The position numbers and the translations under genes were made by a program. A stretch of 52,748 nt of DNA from DASPOF01 sp035626155 (GTDB lineage: Bacteria; Desulfobacterota; Binatia; Binatales; Binataceae): contig DASPOF010000067.1 in assembly GCA_035626155.1 (NCBI GenBank), forward strand, positions 1 through 52,748, given 5' to 3'. How positions within the stretch are numbered: position 1 is the stretch's first letter; each line of letters begins with the position of its first letter. Shown here in pieces: positions 28,143-36,639 of the stretch. The notes under the pieces were generated by a model. That model was not told the DNA's origin and ran no database searches. It was given only the letters and a program-made list of their open reading frames with translations.

Positions 28143-30074
28143 ATGGCAGCGCAGGTCACCCACGCGATCATCGGCACCGCCGGGCATATCGACCACGGCA
28201 AGACCGCGCTCATCAAGGCGCTCACCGGTCAGGACACCGATCGTCTCAAGGAGGAGAAGGAGCGCGGAATCTCGATCGATCTCGGGTTTGCCTACTTCAC
28301 GCTGCCCGATGGGACCCGGGCGGGCGTGGTCGATGTTCCGGGCCACGAGCGCTTCATCCGCAACATGCTCGCGGGCGCGCACGGGATCGACCTCGTGCTC
28401 TTCACCGTCGCCGCCGACGACGGTGTCATGCCGCAGAGCGAGGAGCATCTCGACATCCTGCACCTGCTCGGCACGCGCCGCGGGATTTTCATCATCACCA
28501 AGGCCGACCTCGCCGACGCCGCGCGAATCGCCCAGGTGCGCGACGAGATCGAGCTGCTTGCCGAGGGAACCCGGCTCGCCGGGGCGCCGACAATTCCTGT
28601 CTCATCGGTGACCGGCGCGGGTCTCGATGAGTTGCGCGCCGAGATAGTCCGCCAGCTCGAGGGGTTCGAGGCGCGCCGGCCCACCGGCCTGTTCCGCCTC
28701 CCGCTCGACCGCGCATTCGTAATCAAGGGCCACGGCACGGTGGTGACGGGAACCGCGATGGGGGCGGAGGTGCGCGTCGGGCAGAAGCTGCGCGTGCTCC
28801 CGGGCGGGCAGGAAGTGCGCGTGCGCTCGATACAGGTCCATTCTGAATCGGTTGAGAGTGCCGGGTTATGCCAGCGCGTCGCGCTCAACCTGACCGGCGC
28901 CGAGCGCATCGATCTCGGACGCGGCCGGGTGCTCGCCGACGAGCGGCTCGATTTCGCAACCTCGCGCATCGACGCCTGGCTGGAGATTCGGCCCGCGGCG
29001 AAGCGCGCGCTCAAGAACAATCAGCGCATCCGGCTCTTCATCGGCACGGCCGAATCGATGGCGCGTGCGATCGTCCTGGAGGATGCGGCCGCGATCGCGC
29101 CGAAATCCGCCGGCCTCGCGCAAATCGTGACCGACGACCCGGTGGTGGCGCTTCGCGCCGACCGCTTCGTCATCCGCGATGAGACCAACGTCCGCACCCT
29201 GGGCGGCGGGATCGTACTCAACCCGGCCGGACGCCGCGCGCGCAAGCCGCTCGACGCGTACCGGAACAATCTTCTGGCGCTTCGCGACTCGACCGGCCCG
29301 GCTGCAATCGAAGCGCTGATCGATTTGCAGGAAAGTTTCGCGCTGAGCGCGGCGCGTGTTGGGTTGCTGCTCGATCTGTCCGAGAGCGAGACAGGGCCCG
29401 CACTGCGCGATGCGCGGTTTCTTAAGATTTCGATGGGCGATGAAGAGGGCTTCACCACGCGGCGCAAGTGGGACGAGGTGAAGAATGCTGCGCTTGCCGC
29501 CCTTGCCGCTCATCACAAGGCCGAGCCGCTTTCGCCCGGCCTTGAGATGGAAGCGCTGCGGACGCGGCTTCCGTATGAAGTCGGCGCGCGCGCATTCCGC
29601 GCGCTTGCCGACCGTCTCGCGCGAGAGACCGGGATCGTCCGCGAGGAAAGCGTGCTCAGGCTCGGGAGCCATCGGGTCGAACTCGGCGGCGATGCGGGCA
29701 GGCTCGGGCGGCAGGTGGAAAAGGCGCTGGTCGAGGCGCAGTTGCAGCCACCCGATCTCAAGCAACTCGCCGCGTCGCTCAAACTTGGCGCATCGGATAT
29801 TGCCCAGCTTCGAAGCGTACTTTCCGCGATGGAGCGCGAGGGCCGAGTCATCAAGATTGCGGCCGATCTCTATTTCAGCCGCGCCGCGTTCGAGTCCGCA
29901 CGCGCGCGCCTGGTCGCCCATCTCGGCCGCAATCCCGAGATCACCGCCGCGGTTTATCGCGACTTGCTCGGCGCATCGCGAAAGTTTGCGATCGCGCTGC
30001 TCGACTATTTCGACCATTGCGGCCTGACGACCCGGGTCGGCGACGCGCGCCGCCTGCGCACGACGGCGGGCTGA
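28143..30074 (+). CDS. selB: Selenocysteine-specific elongation factor SelB
   Basis: Delivers Sec-tRNA to UGA codons that are followed by a SECIS hairpin. The 643-residue GTPase has G1 GHIDHGKTAL, switch II DVPGHERFI, the TKAD base-recognition motif, and a C-terminal half made of winged-helix domains that bind the SECIS (e.g. ADRLARETGIVREESVLRLG and VLSAMEREGRVIKIAADLYF). It is followed after 31 nt by selD, itself a selenoprotein gene here. Neither selA nor a tRNA-Sec gene is in the window. Confidence 0.95.
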   Translation: MAAQVTHAIIGTAGHIDHGKTALIKALTGQDTDRLKEEKERGISIDLGFAYFTLPDGTRAGVVDVPGHERFIRNMLAGAHGIDLVLFTVAADDGVMPQSEEHLDILHLLGTRRGIFIITKADLADAARIAQVRDEIELLAEGTRLAGAPTIPVSSVTGAGLDELRAEIVRQLEGFEARRPTGLFRLPLDRAFVIKGHGTVVTGTAMGAEVRVGQKLRVLPGGQEVRVRSIQVHSESVESAGLCQRVALNLTGAERIDLGRGRVLADERLDFATSRIDAWLEIRPAAKRALKNNQRIRLFIGTAESMARAIVLEDAAAIAPKSAGLAQIVTDDPVVALRADRFVIRDETNVRTLGGGIVLNPAGRRARKPLDAYRNNLLALRDSTGPAAIEALIDLQESFALSAARVGLLLDLSESETGPALRDARFLKISMGDEEGFTTRRKWDEVKNAALAALAAHHKAEPLSPGLEMEALRTRLPYEVGARAFRALADRLARETGIVREESVLRLGSHRVELGGDAGRLGRQVEKALVEAQLQPPDLKQLAASLKLGASDIAQLRSVLSAMEREGRVIKIAADLYFSRAAFESARARLVAHLGRNPEITAAVYRDLLGASRKFAIALLDYFDHCGLTTRVGDARRLRTTAG

Positions 30075-30105
30075 CATCGCGGCCGCGATGCGCAAAAATG
30101 ACGCC

Positions 30106-31179
30106 ATGGCAGATGCAAAGGACAGCAACGCATCGCGCGGCGAACTCATCCGCCTGACCGCCCGATGCAAGTCCGCGGGTTGAGCCGGTAAGCTCGGTCC
30201 GGCGGACCTTGCGCAAGTGCTCGCTCGGCTCGACTTGCCGAGCCACCCCGATCTGATCGTCGGAATCTCCACCGGCGATGACGCAGGTGTGTACCGTATC
30301 GCGGAAGATCTCGCGATCGTGAGCACCGTCGATTTTTTCACGCCGATCGTCGATGACCCGTACACCTACGGCCAGATCGCCGCGGCCAACGCGCTGTCGG
30401 ACGTCTATGCGATGGGCGGGCGGCCGCTCACCGCGCTCAACATCGTATGCTGGCCGCAGACGGGGCTGCCCGGCGAGATGCTCGCCGAGATTCTGCGCGG
30501 CGGATCGGAAAAGGCGCGCGAGGCGGGCGTGACGATCGCGGGCGGACACACGGTGGCCGATGAGGAAGTGAAATTCGGAATGGCGGTGACCGGAGTCATC
30601 GACCCGCGCCGTGTGGTCCGCAACGTCGGCGTTCGGCCGGGCGATGTGCTCCTGCTCAGCAAGCCGCTTGGCACCGGAGTTCTGATGACCGCGTTCAAGC
30701 GCGATCGGCTGCCCGCCGATCAATACGCCGCCGCGGTGCGAATGATGACGCAGCTCAATGCGGGCGCGGCCGCCGCGATGCTGAAGTACGACGTGCATGC
30801 GGCGACCGATATCACCGGCTTCGGGCTCATGGGGCACGCCTTCAAGATGGCTGATGGAAGCGGCGTGACGCTGGTCTTCGAGGAATCCGATCTTCCGCTG
30901 CTTCCCGGCGCGCTCGAATTGGCGCGGGCGGGAATGATTCCAGCGGGCGGAACGCGCAACCGCGAGTTTTACGGCCCCAACGTGAAGATTCTCGATGAGA
31001 TCGCAGGCGAGATGGCGACGCTCGCGTTCGACCCGCAAACCTCGGGCGGACTGCTGATCGCGATTGCCGAGCGCGACGCGACGGCGCTGCTGGCCGATCT
31101 CCAGAACGCCGGCCTTTCAGACGCATCCATAGTCGGCGGGGCGGTGCGCCGCGGCGAGTTCTCGCTCGAACTGGTGTAG
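30106..31179 (+). CDS. selD: Selenophosphate synthetase SelD, with in-frame UGA as selenocysteine
   Basis: Makes selenophosphate from selenide and ATP. The catalytic segment, residues 18-33, reads T-A-R-C-K-S-A-G-U-A-G-K-L-G-P-A. TGA at 30181-30183 is codon 26, at the exact place of the catalytic Cys or Sec, three residues before the essential Lys29. The frame is open on both sides of this UGA. The rest is standard: GISTGDDAGV, TVDFFTPIVDDPYTYGQIAA, AGGHTVADEEVKFG, DITGFGLMGHA and DPQTSGGLL. ATG at 30106 gives 357 residues; an ATG at 30088 is in frame too. A stop-to-stop caller would wrongly start at GTG 30217 and lose the active site. selB lies upstream. Confidence 0.93.
30184..30208 (+). 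promoter_or_regulatory. Bacterial SECIS hairpin downstream of the selD UGA
   Basis: GGTCC (30196-30200) and GGACC (30204-30208) form a stem with loop GGC, starting 12 nt after the UGA. The apical loop lies 17 nt from the UGA and begins with G, as reported for bacterial SECIS elements (loop 16-37 nt away, G among its first two bases). An alternative stem, GCCGG (30184-30188) with CCGGC (30199-30203), is less stable. The hairpin would be read by SelB. Confidence 0.7.
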
Positions 31180-31201
31180 AGCCCGCGCGGCGTAACGAGC
31201 G

Positions 31202-31798
31202 ATGCACGACGACCACCCGTTCCGCCTCGCGCTCGCGACGCTGCTCGCTCTAACCGCCGCGATCCGGGTCTACTATCAGGCGCAATCGTTCGAGTCGGGC
31301 AGGGGAAGCGAGGAGTTCGAGGGCTGGCTGAACGTCACGCTCAGAAGCATCGCGGGACTGGCCGGGTTTGCTGCGTTAATCACGTACCTGGTGAGTCCCG
31401 CGCGGATGGCGTGGGCGGCGCTGCCGCTTCCCGGATGGCTGCGCTGGCTGGGGGCGCCGGTGGGGGCGGTGGGAGTCGCCGGCCTGTGGCGGGTGCATCG
31501 CGAACTGGGCCGCAACTTCCGAGGAACGCTTCATCTGCGCCCCGAACATCGCCTGGTGACATCGGGGCCATACCGGTGGGTGCGCCATCCGATGTACACG
31601 GCCATCTACGCGATTCTGATCTCGTTCCTGCTGCTGTCGGCGAACTGGTTTATCGGAGGCGGATTTATCGCGGTATTCACAGCCGTGATCGTGTCGCGCC
31701 TGCCGCGCGAGGAGGCGGTAATGACCGCGCGCTTCGGAGACGAGTATCGCGCTTACATGGCGCGAACGGGCCGCCTGCTGCCCCGCCGGGGCGCCTAG
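31202..31798 (+). CDS. Isoprenylcysteine/phospholipid methyltransferase-family membrane protein
   Basis: A 198-residue protein with about four membrane helices. The SAM-binding signature HRLVTSGPYRWVRHPMYTA, followed by a hydrophobic helix and the RLPREEAVMTARFGDEYRAY segment, matches the ICMT/PEMT-like family. Bacterial members methylate varied membrane substrates, and the target here is unknown. It begins 22 nt after selD, so it may be co-transcribed with it. Start ATG at 31202. Confidence 0.85.
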   Translation: MHDDHPFRLALATLLALTAAIRVYYQAQSFESGRGSEEFEGWLNVTLRSIAGLAGFAALITYLVSPARMAWAALPLPGWLRWLGAPVGAVGVAGLWRVHRELGRNFRGTLHLRPEHRLVTSGPYRWVRHPMYTAIYAILISFLLLSANWFIGGGFIAVFTAVIVSRLPREEAVMTARFGDEYRAYMARTGRLLPRRGA

Positions 31799-31928
31799 CG
31801 GTAAACGCTCGCCGCGCCGATGAGTGCGATCGGTTCTCGGACCAATCGGGCGCACGGGGGCACAACCGCACTCCGCCCCGCGCGGTATCGATAGTCAAGC
31901 CGCCCGCGATTTTGTCGGAATTGTGATT

Positions 31929-32129
31929 CTAGCCGCGGCTCACATTGGAGGCTTGCAGGCCCTTCGGTCCCTGAGCGACCTCGAACTGCACCTTGTCGCC
32001 TTGCTCGAGCGAGCGAAAGCCGGTGCCGTCGATGGCGCTGTAGTGGACGAAGACCTCTCGACCATCCTCCATAGTGATGAACCCGTAGCCCTTCTTAGGA
32101 CTGAACCACTTAACCGTGCCGGTAGCCAT
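31929..32129 (-). CDS. csp: Cold-shock domain protein
   Basis: A 66-residue single-domain OB-fold RNA chaperone. MATGTVKWFSPKKGYGFI contains RNP1 (KGYGFI), and EVFVHYSAI is RNP2. The longer frame starting at 32237 is rejected: ATG at 32129 gives the exact family N-terminus. GGAGG lies 10 nt before it. The gene has a promoter-like element about 100 nt upstream, which implies a long 5' leader, as in many cold-shock mRNAs. Confidence 0.95.
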   Translation of the reverse strand: MATGTVKWFSPKKGYGFITMEDGREVFVHYSAIDGTGFRSLEQGDKVQFEVAQGPKGLQASNVSRG

Positions 32130-32515
32130 TCCCCCGGTACCTCCCTGCAGAGCCCCTTTCCGGAAAGCATTGCTGCCTCCCGATACGGGGCAGCGCCGCA
32201 CCCCACTAGGCGCTGAGTACGGGCGCGCATATACCACAAGGCAGCCCGGTTACCAAACGCACTGAATGTCGGTTTTGCGCCGTTTCCCGGTTCTAGCCGC
32301 TTCGGAGCAAGCCCTCGATGCGACTTTGCCAGCGCGGGGAGTTCTCGGTTTTCTTGCGTCACTACTCTTGGTATGGCTCTCAGTGCCATCGACCGCGCGT
32401 TCAGAAGCGCCATGCGCGGCAAGAAACATGCGGCAAAGTTCGCCGCGCCGGTGGAGAGGGCGAAGCTGCCGATGTATCGTAGCGCTCAGCGCCAATTGAT
32501 CCCGCAGCAATCATC
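32130..32515 (-). other. Gene-free region: cold-shock leader and divergent spacer
   Basis: About 385 nt with no supported gene. It holds the approximately 90-nt 5' leader of the cold-shock gene (32130-32221), its promoter (32228-32256), and about 260 nt before the divergent glycosyltransferase start (GTG 32516), in which I see no clear element. Confidence 0.5.
32228..32256 (-). promoter_or_regulatory. Putative cold-shock gene promoter
   Basis: Minus strand: TTGGTA (32251-32256), exactly 17 nt, TATATG (32228-32233). The predicted transcript starts near 32221 and leaves a leader of about 90 nt before the ATG. Confidence 0.5.
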
Positions 32516-34012
32516 GTGAGCGACGCTCCTTGCGTATCTGAATCGAGTCCCACCGCCGGCCGGGGCGGTGCGCGCCGCCTTCGCGGGAGCGGATTCGACC
32601 TGGAAAGCTGGGTCCTGGTCTCGGCTGCGGTCGCCGGGGGCGGATGGCTGCGGTTCAGCCATCTCGGCACAAACGAATTGGAGATCGATGAGGCGGTAAC
32701 GTGGAAGGCGGCGAGCGCGCCGACGCTCGCCGAGGTCGTGCGAATCCACGAACAGAAAAACCCCGGCAAGCTCGCGCTCCACGAGGCCATCCTTCACGGC
32801 TGGATGGCGATCTTCGGTCAGGGCGAAGTTTCTATGCGCGCGCTCTCGGCGCTGCTCGGCACAATTGCGATCGCACTGGTCTTCTTCGCCGCCCGCGAAC
32901 TGTTGCTGCTGGCGAACGGATCCGAAACTGAGGCGAACTCGCGCCGCAATGCAACCCGCATCGCGGCGTTCACCGCAGTGATCTCGGCGGCCAGCCTCGT
33001 GCTCATCCGCTACTCGCGCGAGGCGCGGATGTACGCGCTGATGCTCGCAATGATCCTGGCGCAGGCGGGTTTTTTCGTGCGCGGGTTGCGCCGCGGGGGA
33101 TGGGCGAATTCCGCCGCGGTGGCAGCGTTCACTGCATTTGCGATCGCTTCGAATTTCACCGCCTCGCTCGCGTTCATTGCCGAGGCGGCTTGGCTCGGAT
33201 GGTACGCGATCGCGCGCACGGTTACAGGCGGCGCCGCGCGCCGCCGAGTCTGGCAAGCAGCCGCGGCGCTGGCGGCGGGGGTTCTCATTCTTGCGCCGTT
33301 CGCCTCGAGCGTCGCTCAGCTTTCCGCGAGAATACATCGAGGGGTGCTGACGTGGATCCCGCCGCCCGGGTTGCTCGATCCGCTGCAGGCCTTCGAGAGC
33401 GCAAGCGGCGGCTGGGTGTTTGCGGCGCTGGCGGTACTGGCGGTTTGGGGCGTGGCGGCAGGGTGGCGTACTCGCCGCGATGCGATCGTATTCGCGCTGG
33501 TCTGGATGTGGCTTCCGCCGCTTTCGCTGCTGGCAGGTTCGTATCTGCTGTTCCCGATGGACGTAACCCGGTACGTGCTGCCCTCCTTCATCCCCTTTTT
33601 CCTCCTCGCTGCAATTGGCATCAGCGCGATTGGCGGGAAAAGGACTCAGGCGGCGCTGGTGGCGGCTTTGGCCGTCCTGATGGTGGCGCGGGTCATCTCC
33701 TATGATCGCAAGCCTCGCGACGTCCAAATGCGCGAGGCGGTCGCGTTCGCCGCCGAGACTACGGCGGTCGGTGAGAAATTTGGAGTGGCCGACTTCGGCG
33801 GCGTACCCGACACGGCGCTCTATTACCTGCCGCCGTCGCGCCGCGCGGATATGGTGCCGGTCTCACCCAGGGGCCCGGCGCCGCAAGGCCCATCCGCCGT
33901 GCGCGTGATAGTCATACCGACCTACCAGCCGCCCGCGCAGATCGCGCCCCTGCGCTCGGATTATCCGCGCCTGCTGGGAACGTTCCGTTCGGTGGAAGTG
34001 CGCTCGCGCTAG
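32516..34012 (+). CDS. GT-C (ArnT/PMT-like) membrane glycosyltransferase
   Basis: A 498-residue protein with about ten membrane helices. The first periplasmic loop bears the acidic motif of GT-C enzymes (TNELEIDEAVTWK), followed by HEQKNPGKLALHEAILHGW and, near the second loop, RYSREARMYALML. It probably transfers a sugar from a polyprenyl phosphate donor to a lipid or protein. It starts with GTG at 32516, directly next to the cold-shock spacer. The last about 100 residues are soluble. An antisense frame of 413 codons (32486-33727) is a GC-rich shadow. Confidence 0.85.
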   Translation: MSDAPCVSESSPTAGRGGARRLRGSGFDLESWVLVSAAVAGGGWLRFSHLGTNELEIDEAVTWKAASAPTLAEVVRIHEQKNPGKLALHEAILHGWMAIFGQGEVSMRALSALLGTIAIALVFFAARELLLLANGSETEANSRRNATRIAAFTAVISAASLVLIRYSREARMYALMLAMILAQAGFFVRGLRRGGWANSAAVAAFTAFAIASNFTASLAFIAEAAWLGWYAIARTVTGGAARRRVWQAAAALAAGVLILAPFASSVAQLSARIHRGVLTWIPPPGLLDPLQAFESASGGWVFAALAVLAVWGVAAGWRTRRDAIVFALVWMWLPPLSLLAGSYLLFPMDVTRYVLPSFIPFFLLAAIGISAIGGKRTQAALVAALAVLMVARVISYDRKPRDVQMREAVAFAAETTAVGEKFGVADFGGVPDTALYYLPPSRRADMVPVSPRGPAPQGPSAVRVIVIPTYQPPAQIAPLRSDYPRLLGTFRSVEVRSR

Positions 34013-34028
34013 AGAGCGCGGCTTGGGC

Positions 34029-34316
34029 TCAACGCCATAGGATCGGGCGCGCATGGATGTGGCAGTGATCGGGGATCTGCCGCATCACGCCGTCGATCAC
34101 GAATCGATCCGCGCCGTACTTTGCGCGCGCGACCACCGAGAGCGCGTCGATCATGAATGCGCGCTCCTCGTCGGTCGGGATCGCGCGATGGTCGCCGAGC
34201 ACCACCATCGGCGTATCGCACGAATCGCAATCCAGAATCGTGAACCGGAAGGGGAACACGAACTGGCAGTAGCGCTGCGTGTAGTCGCGCAGCTCGCAAA
34301 GCTCACACTTGGCCAT
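34029..34316 (-). CDS. Small cysteine-pair protein, conserved-looking hypothetical
   Basis: A 95-residue protein with two C-x2-C pairs (CELC near residue 4 and CDSC near residue 30) that could bind zinc, and a terminal DHCHIHARPIL in which His and Arg are clustered. The first pair and the terminal H-x-H resemble the layout of HIT-type hydrolases in miniature, but the HIT H-x-H-x-H triad is not complete. I do not assign a function. It ends 17 nt from the converging glycosyltransferase gene. Confidence 0.55.
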   Translation of the reverse strand: MAKCELCELRDYTQRYCQFVFPFRFTILDCDSCDTPMVVLGDHRAIPTDEERAFMIDALSVVARAKYGADRFVIDGVMRQIPDHCHIHARPILWR

Positions 34317-34420
34317 CTGGCTCTCGGGCGTGCGGGAGCTCAGGCGCGATCCCGGTTCGCGCCGAACGCGTTCAGCCGCCTTGTCAGATTCGGCGCGAGG
34401 CCGATGACGTCAGGCAGTGA

Positions 34421-34732
34421 TTACTTGCCAGCCGCAGGCGATGCGGCGGCGCTGGGCGCCCCCGGCGCACCGGGAGCCACAGCCGAGGCAGCAGCCCGCG
34501 GCATGGTCTTGGTTTCGGCTTTGGCGGCTTCCTTTGCATGCCGCTTGCACCGATTGACGCTGGAAACCGATATCTTCAGGTCCGCCGCGACTTCCTTTGC
34601 TTTCTTGCCGCTGTTCAGTTCGTTCATCACAGCGTCGCAATCAACCTTGGAGCCCGCGTACGCGCTCGGCACGCTGACGGCGAATGCGAGACCAAGCATT
34701 GCCGCGGTTGCAAGTGTCGCAACTTTTCTCAT
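34421..34732 (-). CDS. Small exported protein with helix-turn-helix-like segment
   Basis: A 103-residue protein with a clear signal peptide (MRKVATLATAAMLGLAFAVS, cleaved after A-Y-A at about residue 26). The mature part has two cysteines (DCDAVMNELN and NRCKRHAKE) and a KEVAADLKISVSSVNRCKRH segment shaped like a helix-turn-helix. The last 30 residues are Ala/Pro/Gly low complexity. GAGAGGACTCAC precedes the ATG. No relative is recognised. The secreted location argues against a DNA-binding role, so the helical pair may be a protein-binding fold stabilised by a disulfide. Confidence 0.65.
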   Translation of the reverse strand: MRKVATLATAAMLGLAFAVSVPSAYAGSKVDCDAVMNELNSGKKAKEVAADLKISVSSVNRCKRHAKEAAKAETKTMPRAAASAVAPGAPGAPSAAASPAAGK

Positions 34733-34849
34733 GTGAGTCCTCTCTGTTTTCGGCAGCAGCGTTCCATCTTGTCGAAACTTACCCTAGAAACCGGCGACGG
34801 TACAGGCCCCGCGCCCCGGAAAAAGAACCATCCCGCACGCGCGCCAGCG

Positions 34850-35647
34850 TCATTTGAGTCCCGGAAAGGACGGCTGACGCCGTTCGCGCAGCGCGTTGAC
34901 CCCCTCGGCCAGGTCGGCGCCGAAGAATCCCAGCATCTCGAACGCGAGCGATGCGTCGAATGCGGGTCCGGCGGCGCGCAGCCAATTGTTGAGCGCGCGT
35001 TTGGTGAATTGCACCGCCTGCTGCGGGCCGCGCGCGAGCTTTTGCGCCACCTCCATCGCTTTCGCCATCAATTCGCCGGCCGGCACGCACAGGCTCACCA
35101 GCCCGATTCGCTCCGCCTCGCGGCCATCGATGAAGTCCGCGGTCATCAGGTAATACTTCGCCTTCGCCATCCCGCACAGCAGCGGCCAGATGATGACCGC
35201 GTGATCGCCCGCGGCGACGCCGAGGCGAAGGTGGCCGTCCGTGATGCGCATCGAGTCGGATGCAATGCTGATGTCGGCCATGAGAGCGACCGCCAGCCCC
35301 GCACCGACCGCAACCCCGTTGATCGCGGAGATGATCGGCTTGTCGAGGTTGATCATGTTGTAGACGATGTCGCCGGCTTCCTTCCACGCCCGCGCGACGT
35401 TCACCCCATCGCCCGCCATCCGCCCGATCATCGAGAGGTCGCCGCCGGCTGAAAACGCGCGGCCCGCGCCGGTAACGATCGCGACGCGGGTTTCCGGATC
35501 GCCGGCGATATCGAGCCAGACGTGCGAGAGTTCCCAGTGCAGGCGGTTGTTGGTCGCGTTGAGAACTTCGGGGCGGTTGATCGTGATGAGCAGGATGCCG
35601 TCGTCCTTGCGCTCGAACAGAAGGTGCTGGTACTCGCTGTAATCCAT
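34850..35647 (-). CDS. Enoyl-CoA hydratase/isomerase family protein
   Basis: A 265-residue crotonase-fold enzyme. The oxyanion-hole segments are AFSAGGDLSMIGR and AINGVAVGAGLAVALMADI. An Asp/His-rich segment GVAAGDHAVIIWPLLCGMAKA occupies the position where classic hydratases have catalytic Glu residues, so substrate and reaction are uncertain. It lies 41 nt after the aldolase gene on the same strand, an unusual neighbour for sugar enzymes, and ends the co-directional run that starts at 49.0 kb. Confidence 0.85.
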   Translation of the reverse strand: MDYSEYQHLLFERKDDGILLITINRPEVLNATNNRLHWELSHVWLDIAGDPETRVAIVTGAGRAFSAGGDLSMIGRMAGDGVNVARAWKEAGDIVYNMINLDKPIISAINGVAVGAGLAVALMADISIASDSMRITDGHLRLGVAAGDHAVIIWPLLCGMAKAKYYLMTADFIDGREAERIGLVSLCVPAGELMAKAMEVAQKLARGPQQAVQFTKRALNNWLRAAGPAFDASLAFEMLGFFGADLAEGVNALRERRQPSFPGLK

Positions 35648-35688
35648 CTCAACCGTTCTCCTGCGCGCTCGTGCGAGGAGGCGCGCGG

Positions 35689-36603
35689 TCAGCTCCGGTA
35701 AATCTCCATGACCTTGCCAAGCAGTTGGAGCGCCTGCTCCTTGGGCCGCTGGAAGGAGTTGCGCCCGATGATCGAACCAAAACCGCCGCCCGCGTGGATT
35801 TCGCGCACCTCGCCGAGCAACTGATCGTCGCCCTCGCGGGGACCGCCGGAAAAAATGACGATCCGCCGCCCGTCGAACGCCGACTGCACGACGTGCCTGA
35901 CGCGCGCCGAGAGCGGTTCGAGCGGGATTTTCGCGGCGTCATAGGCCTTTTTCGCCTCGGCCAGTTCGATGTGCGCGGCCGGCGGCTTCACCTTGATCAT
36001 GTTGGCGCCAAGCTGCGCCGCGATTTGCGCCGCGTATGCGACCACATCGACCGCGGTCTCGCCCTGCTTGCTCAGTCCCGACCCGCGCGGATACGACCAC
36101 ACCACCACCGCGAGGCCGTGCGCCTTGGCTTCCTGCGCGATCTCGCGCAGCTCCTGGTACATCGACTTGCTCTGCGTCGAGCCGGGGTAAATCGTGAACC
36201 CGATCGCAGCGCATCCGAGCTGGAGCGCATCATGGACGCTGCCCGTAACCGACGGCGCGGGATCCTTCTCATCGTTCAGGACGTCGTGGTTGTTGAGCTT
36301 CAGGATGAGCGGAATCTCGCCCGCGTACTCGGCGGCCGCCGCCTGTAGAAATCCGAGCGGCGCCGCATACGCATTGCATCCGGCGTCGATCGCGAGCTGG
36401 AAATGATAGCGCGGATCATAAGCGGGCGGATTGGGCGCGAAACTTCGCGCCGGACCGTGCTCGAATCCCTGGTCAACCGGGAGGATCACGAATTTGCCGG
36501 TCCCGGCGAGCTTGCCGTGGTTCATGATGCGGGCGAGATTGCTGCGCACGCCCGCATTCTCCGACTCGTAGTAGCTGAGAATTTCCCTGACTCGCTTGGT
36601 CAT
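35689..36603 (-). CDS. fbaB: Class I fructose-bisphosphate aldolase, DhnA/FbaB type
   Basis: Cleaves fructose 1,6-bisphosphate to DHAP and glyceraldehyde 3-phosphate through a Schiff base. Features of the archaeal-type class I enzyme: FVILPVDQGFEHGP at residues 38-51, IGFTIYPGSTQSKSMYQELR, and the Schiff-base Lys in GANMIKVKPP, followed by FSGGPREGDDQLL and AGGGFGSIIGRNSFQRP for phosphate binding. 304 residues, normal length. GGAGGTATTTGT precedes the ATG. It follows glucokinase by 36 nt and works on the substrate of the fructose bisphosphatase encoded upstream. Confidence 0.92.
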   Translation of the reverse strand: MTKRVREILSYYESENAGVRSNLARIMNHGKLAGTGKFVILPVDQGFEHGPARSFAPNPPAYDPRYHFQLAIDAGCNAYAAPLGFLQAAAAEYAGEIPLILKLNNHDVLNDEKDPAPSVTGSVHDALQLGCAAIGFTIYPGSTQSKSMYQELREIAQEAKAHGLAVVVWSYPRGSGLSKQGETAVDVVAYAAQIAAQLGANMIKVKPPAAHIELAEAKKAYDAAKIPLEPLSARVRHVVQSAFDGRRIVIFSGGPREGDDQLLGEVREIHAGGGFGSIIGRNSFQRPKEQALQLLGKVMEIYRS

Positions 36604-36639
36604 ACAAATACCTCCAATATGGACGACACCAAGACCACC

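Noticed and set aside
28866..30365. 499-codon minus-strand frame
   Set aside because: Antisense to selB/selD, with no start signal or domain.
32486..33727. 413-codon minus-strand frame
   Set aside because: Antisense to the GT-C glycosyltransferase, which has clear membrane helices and motifs; the frame has none.
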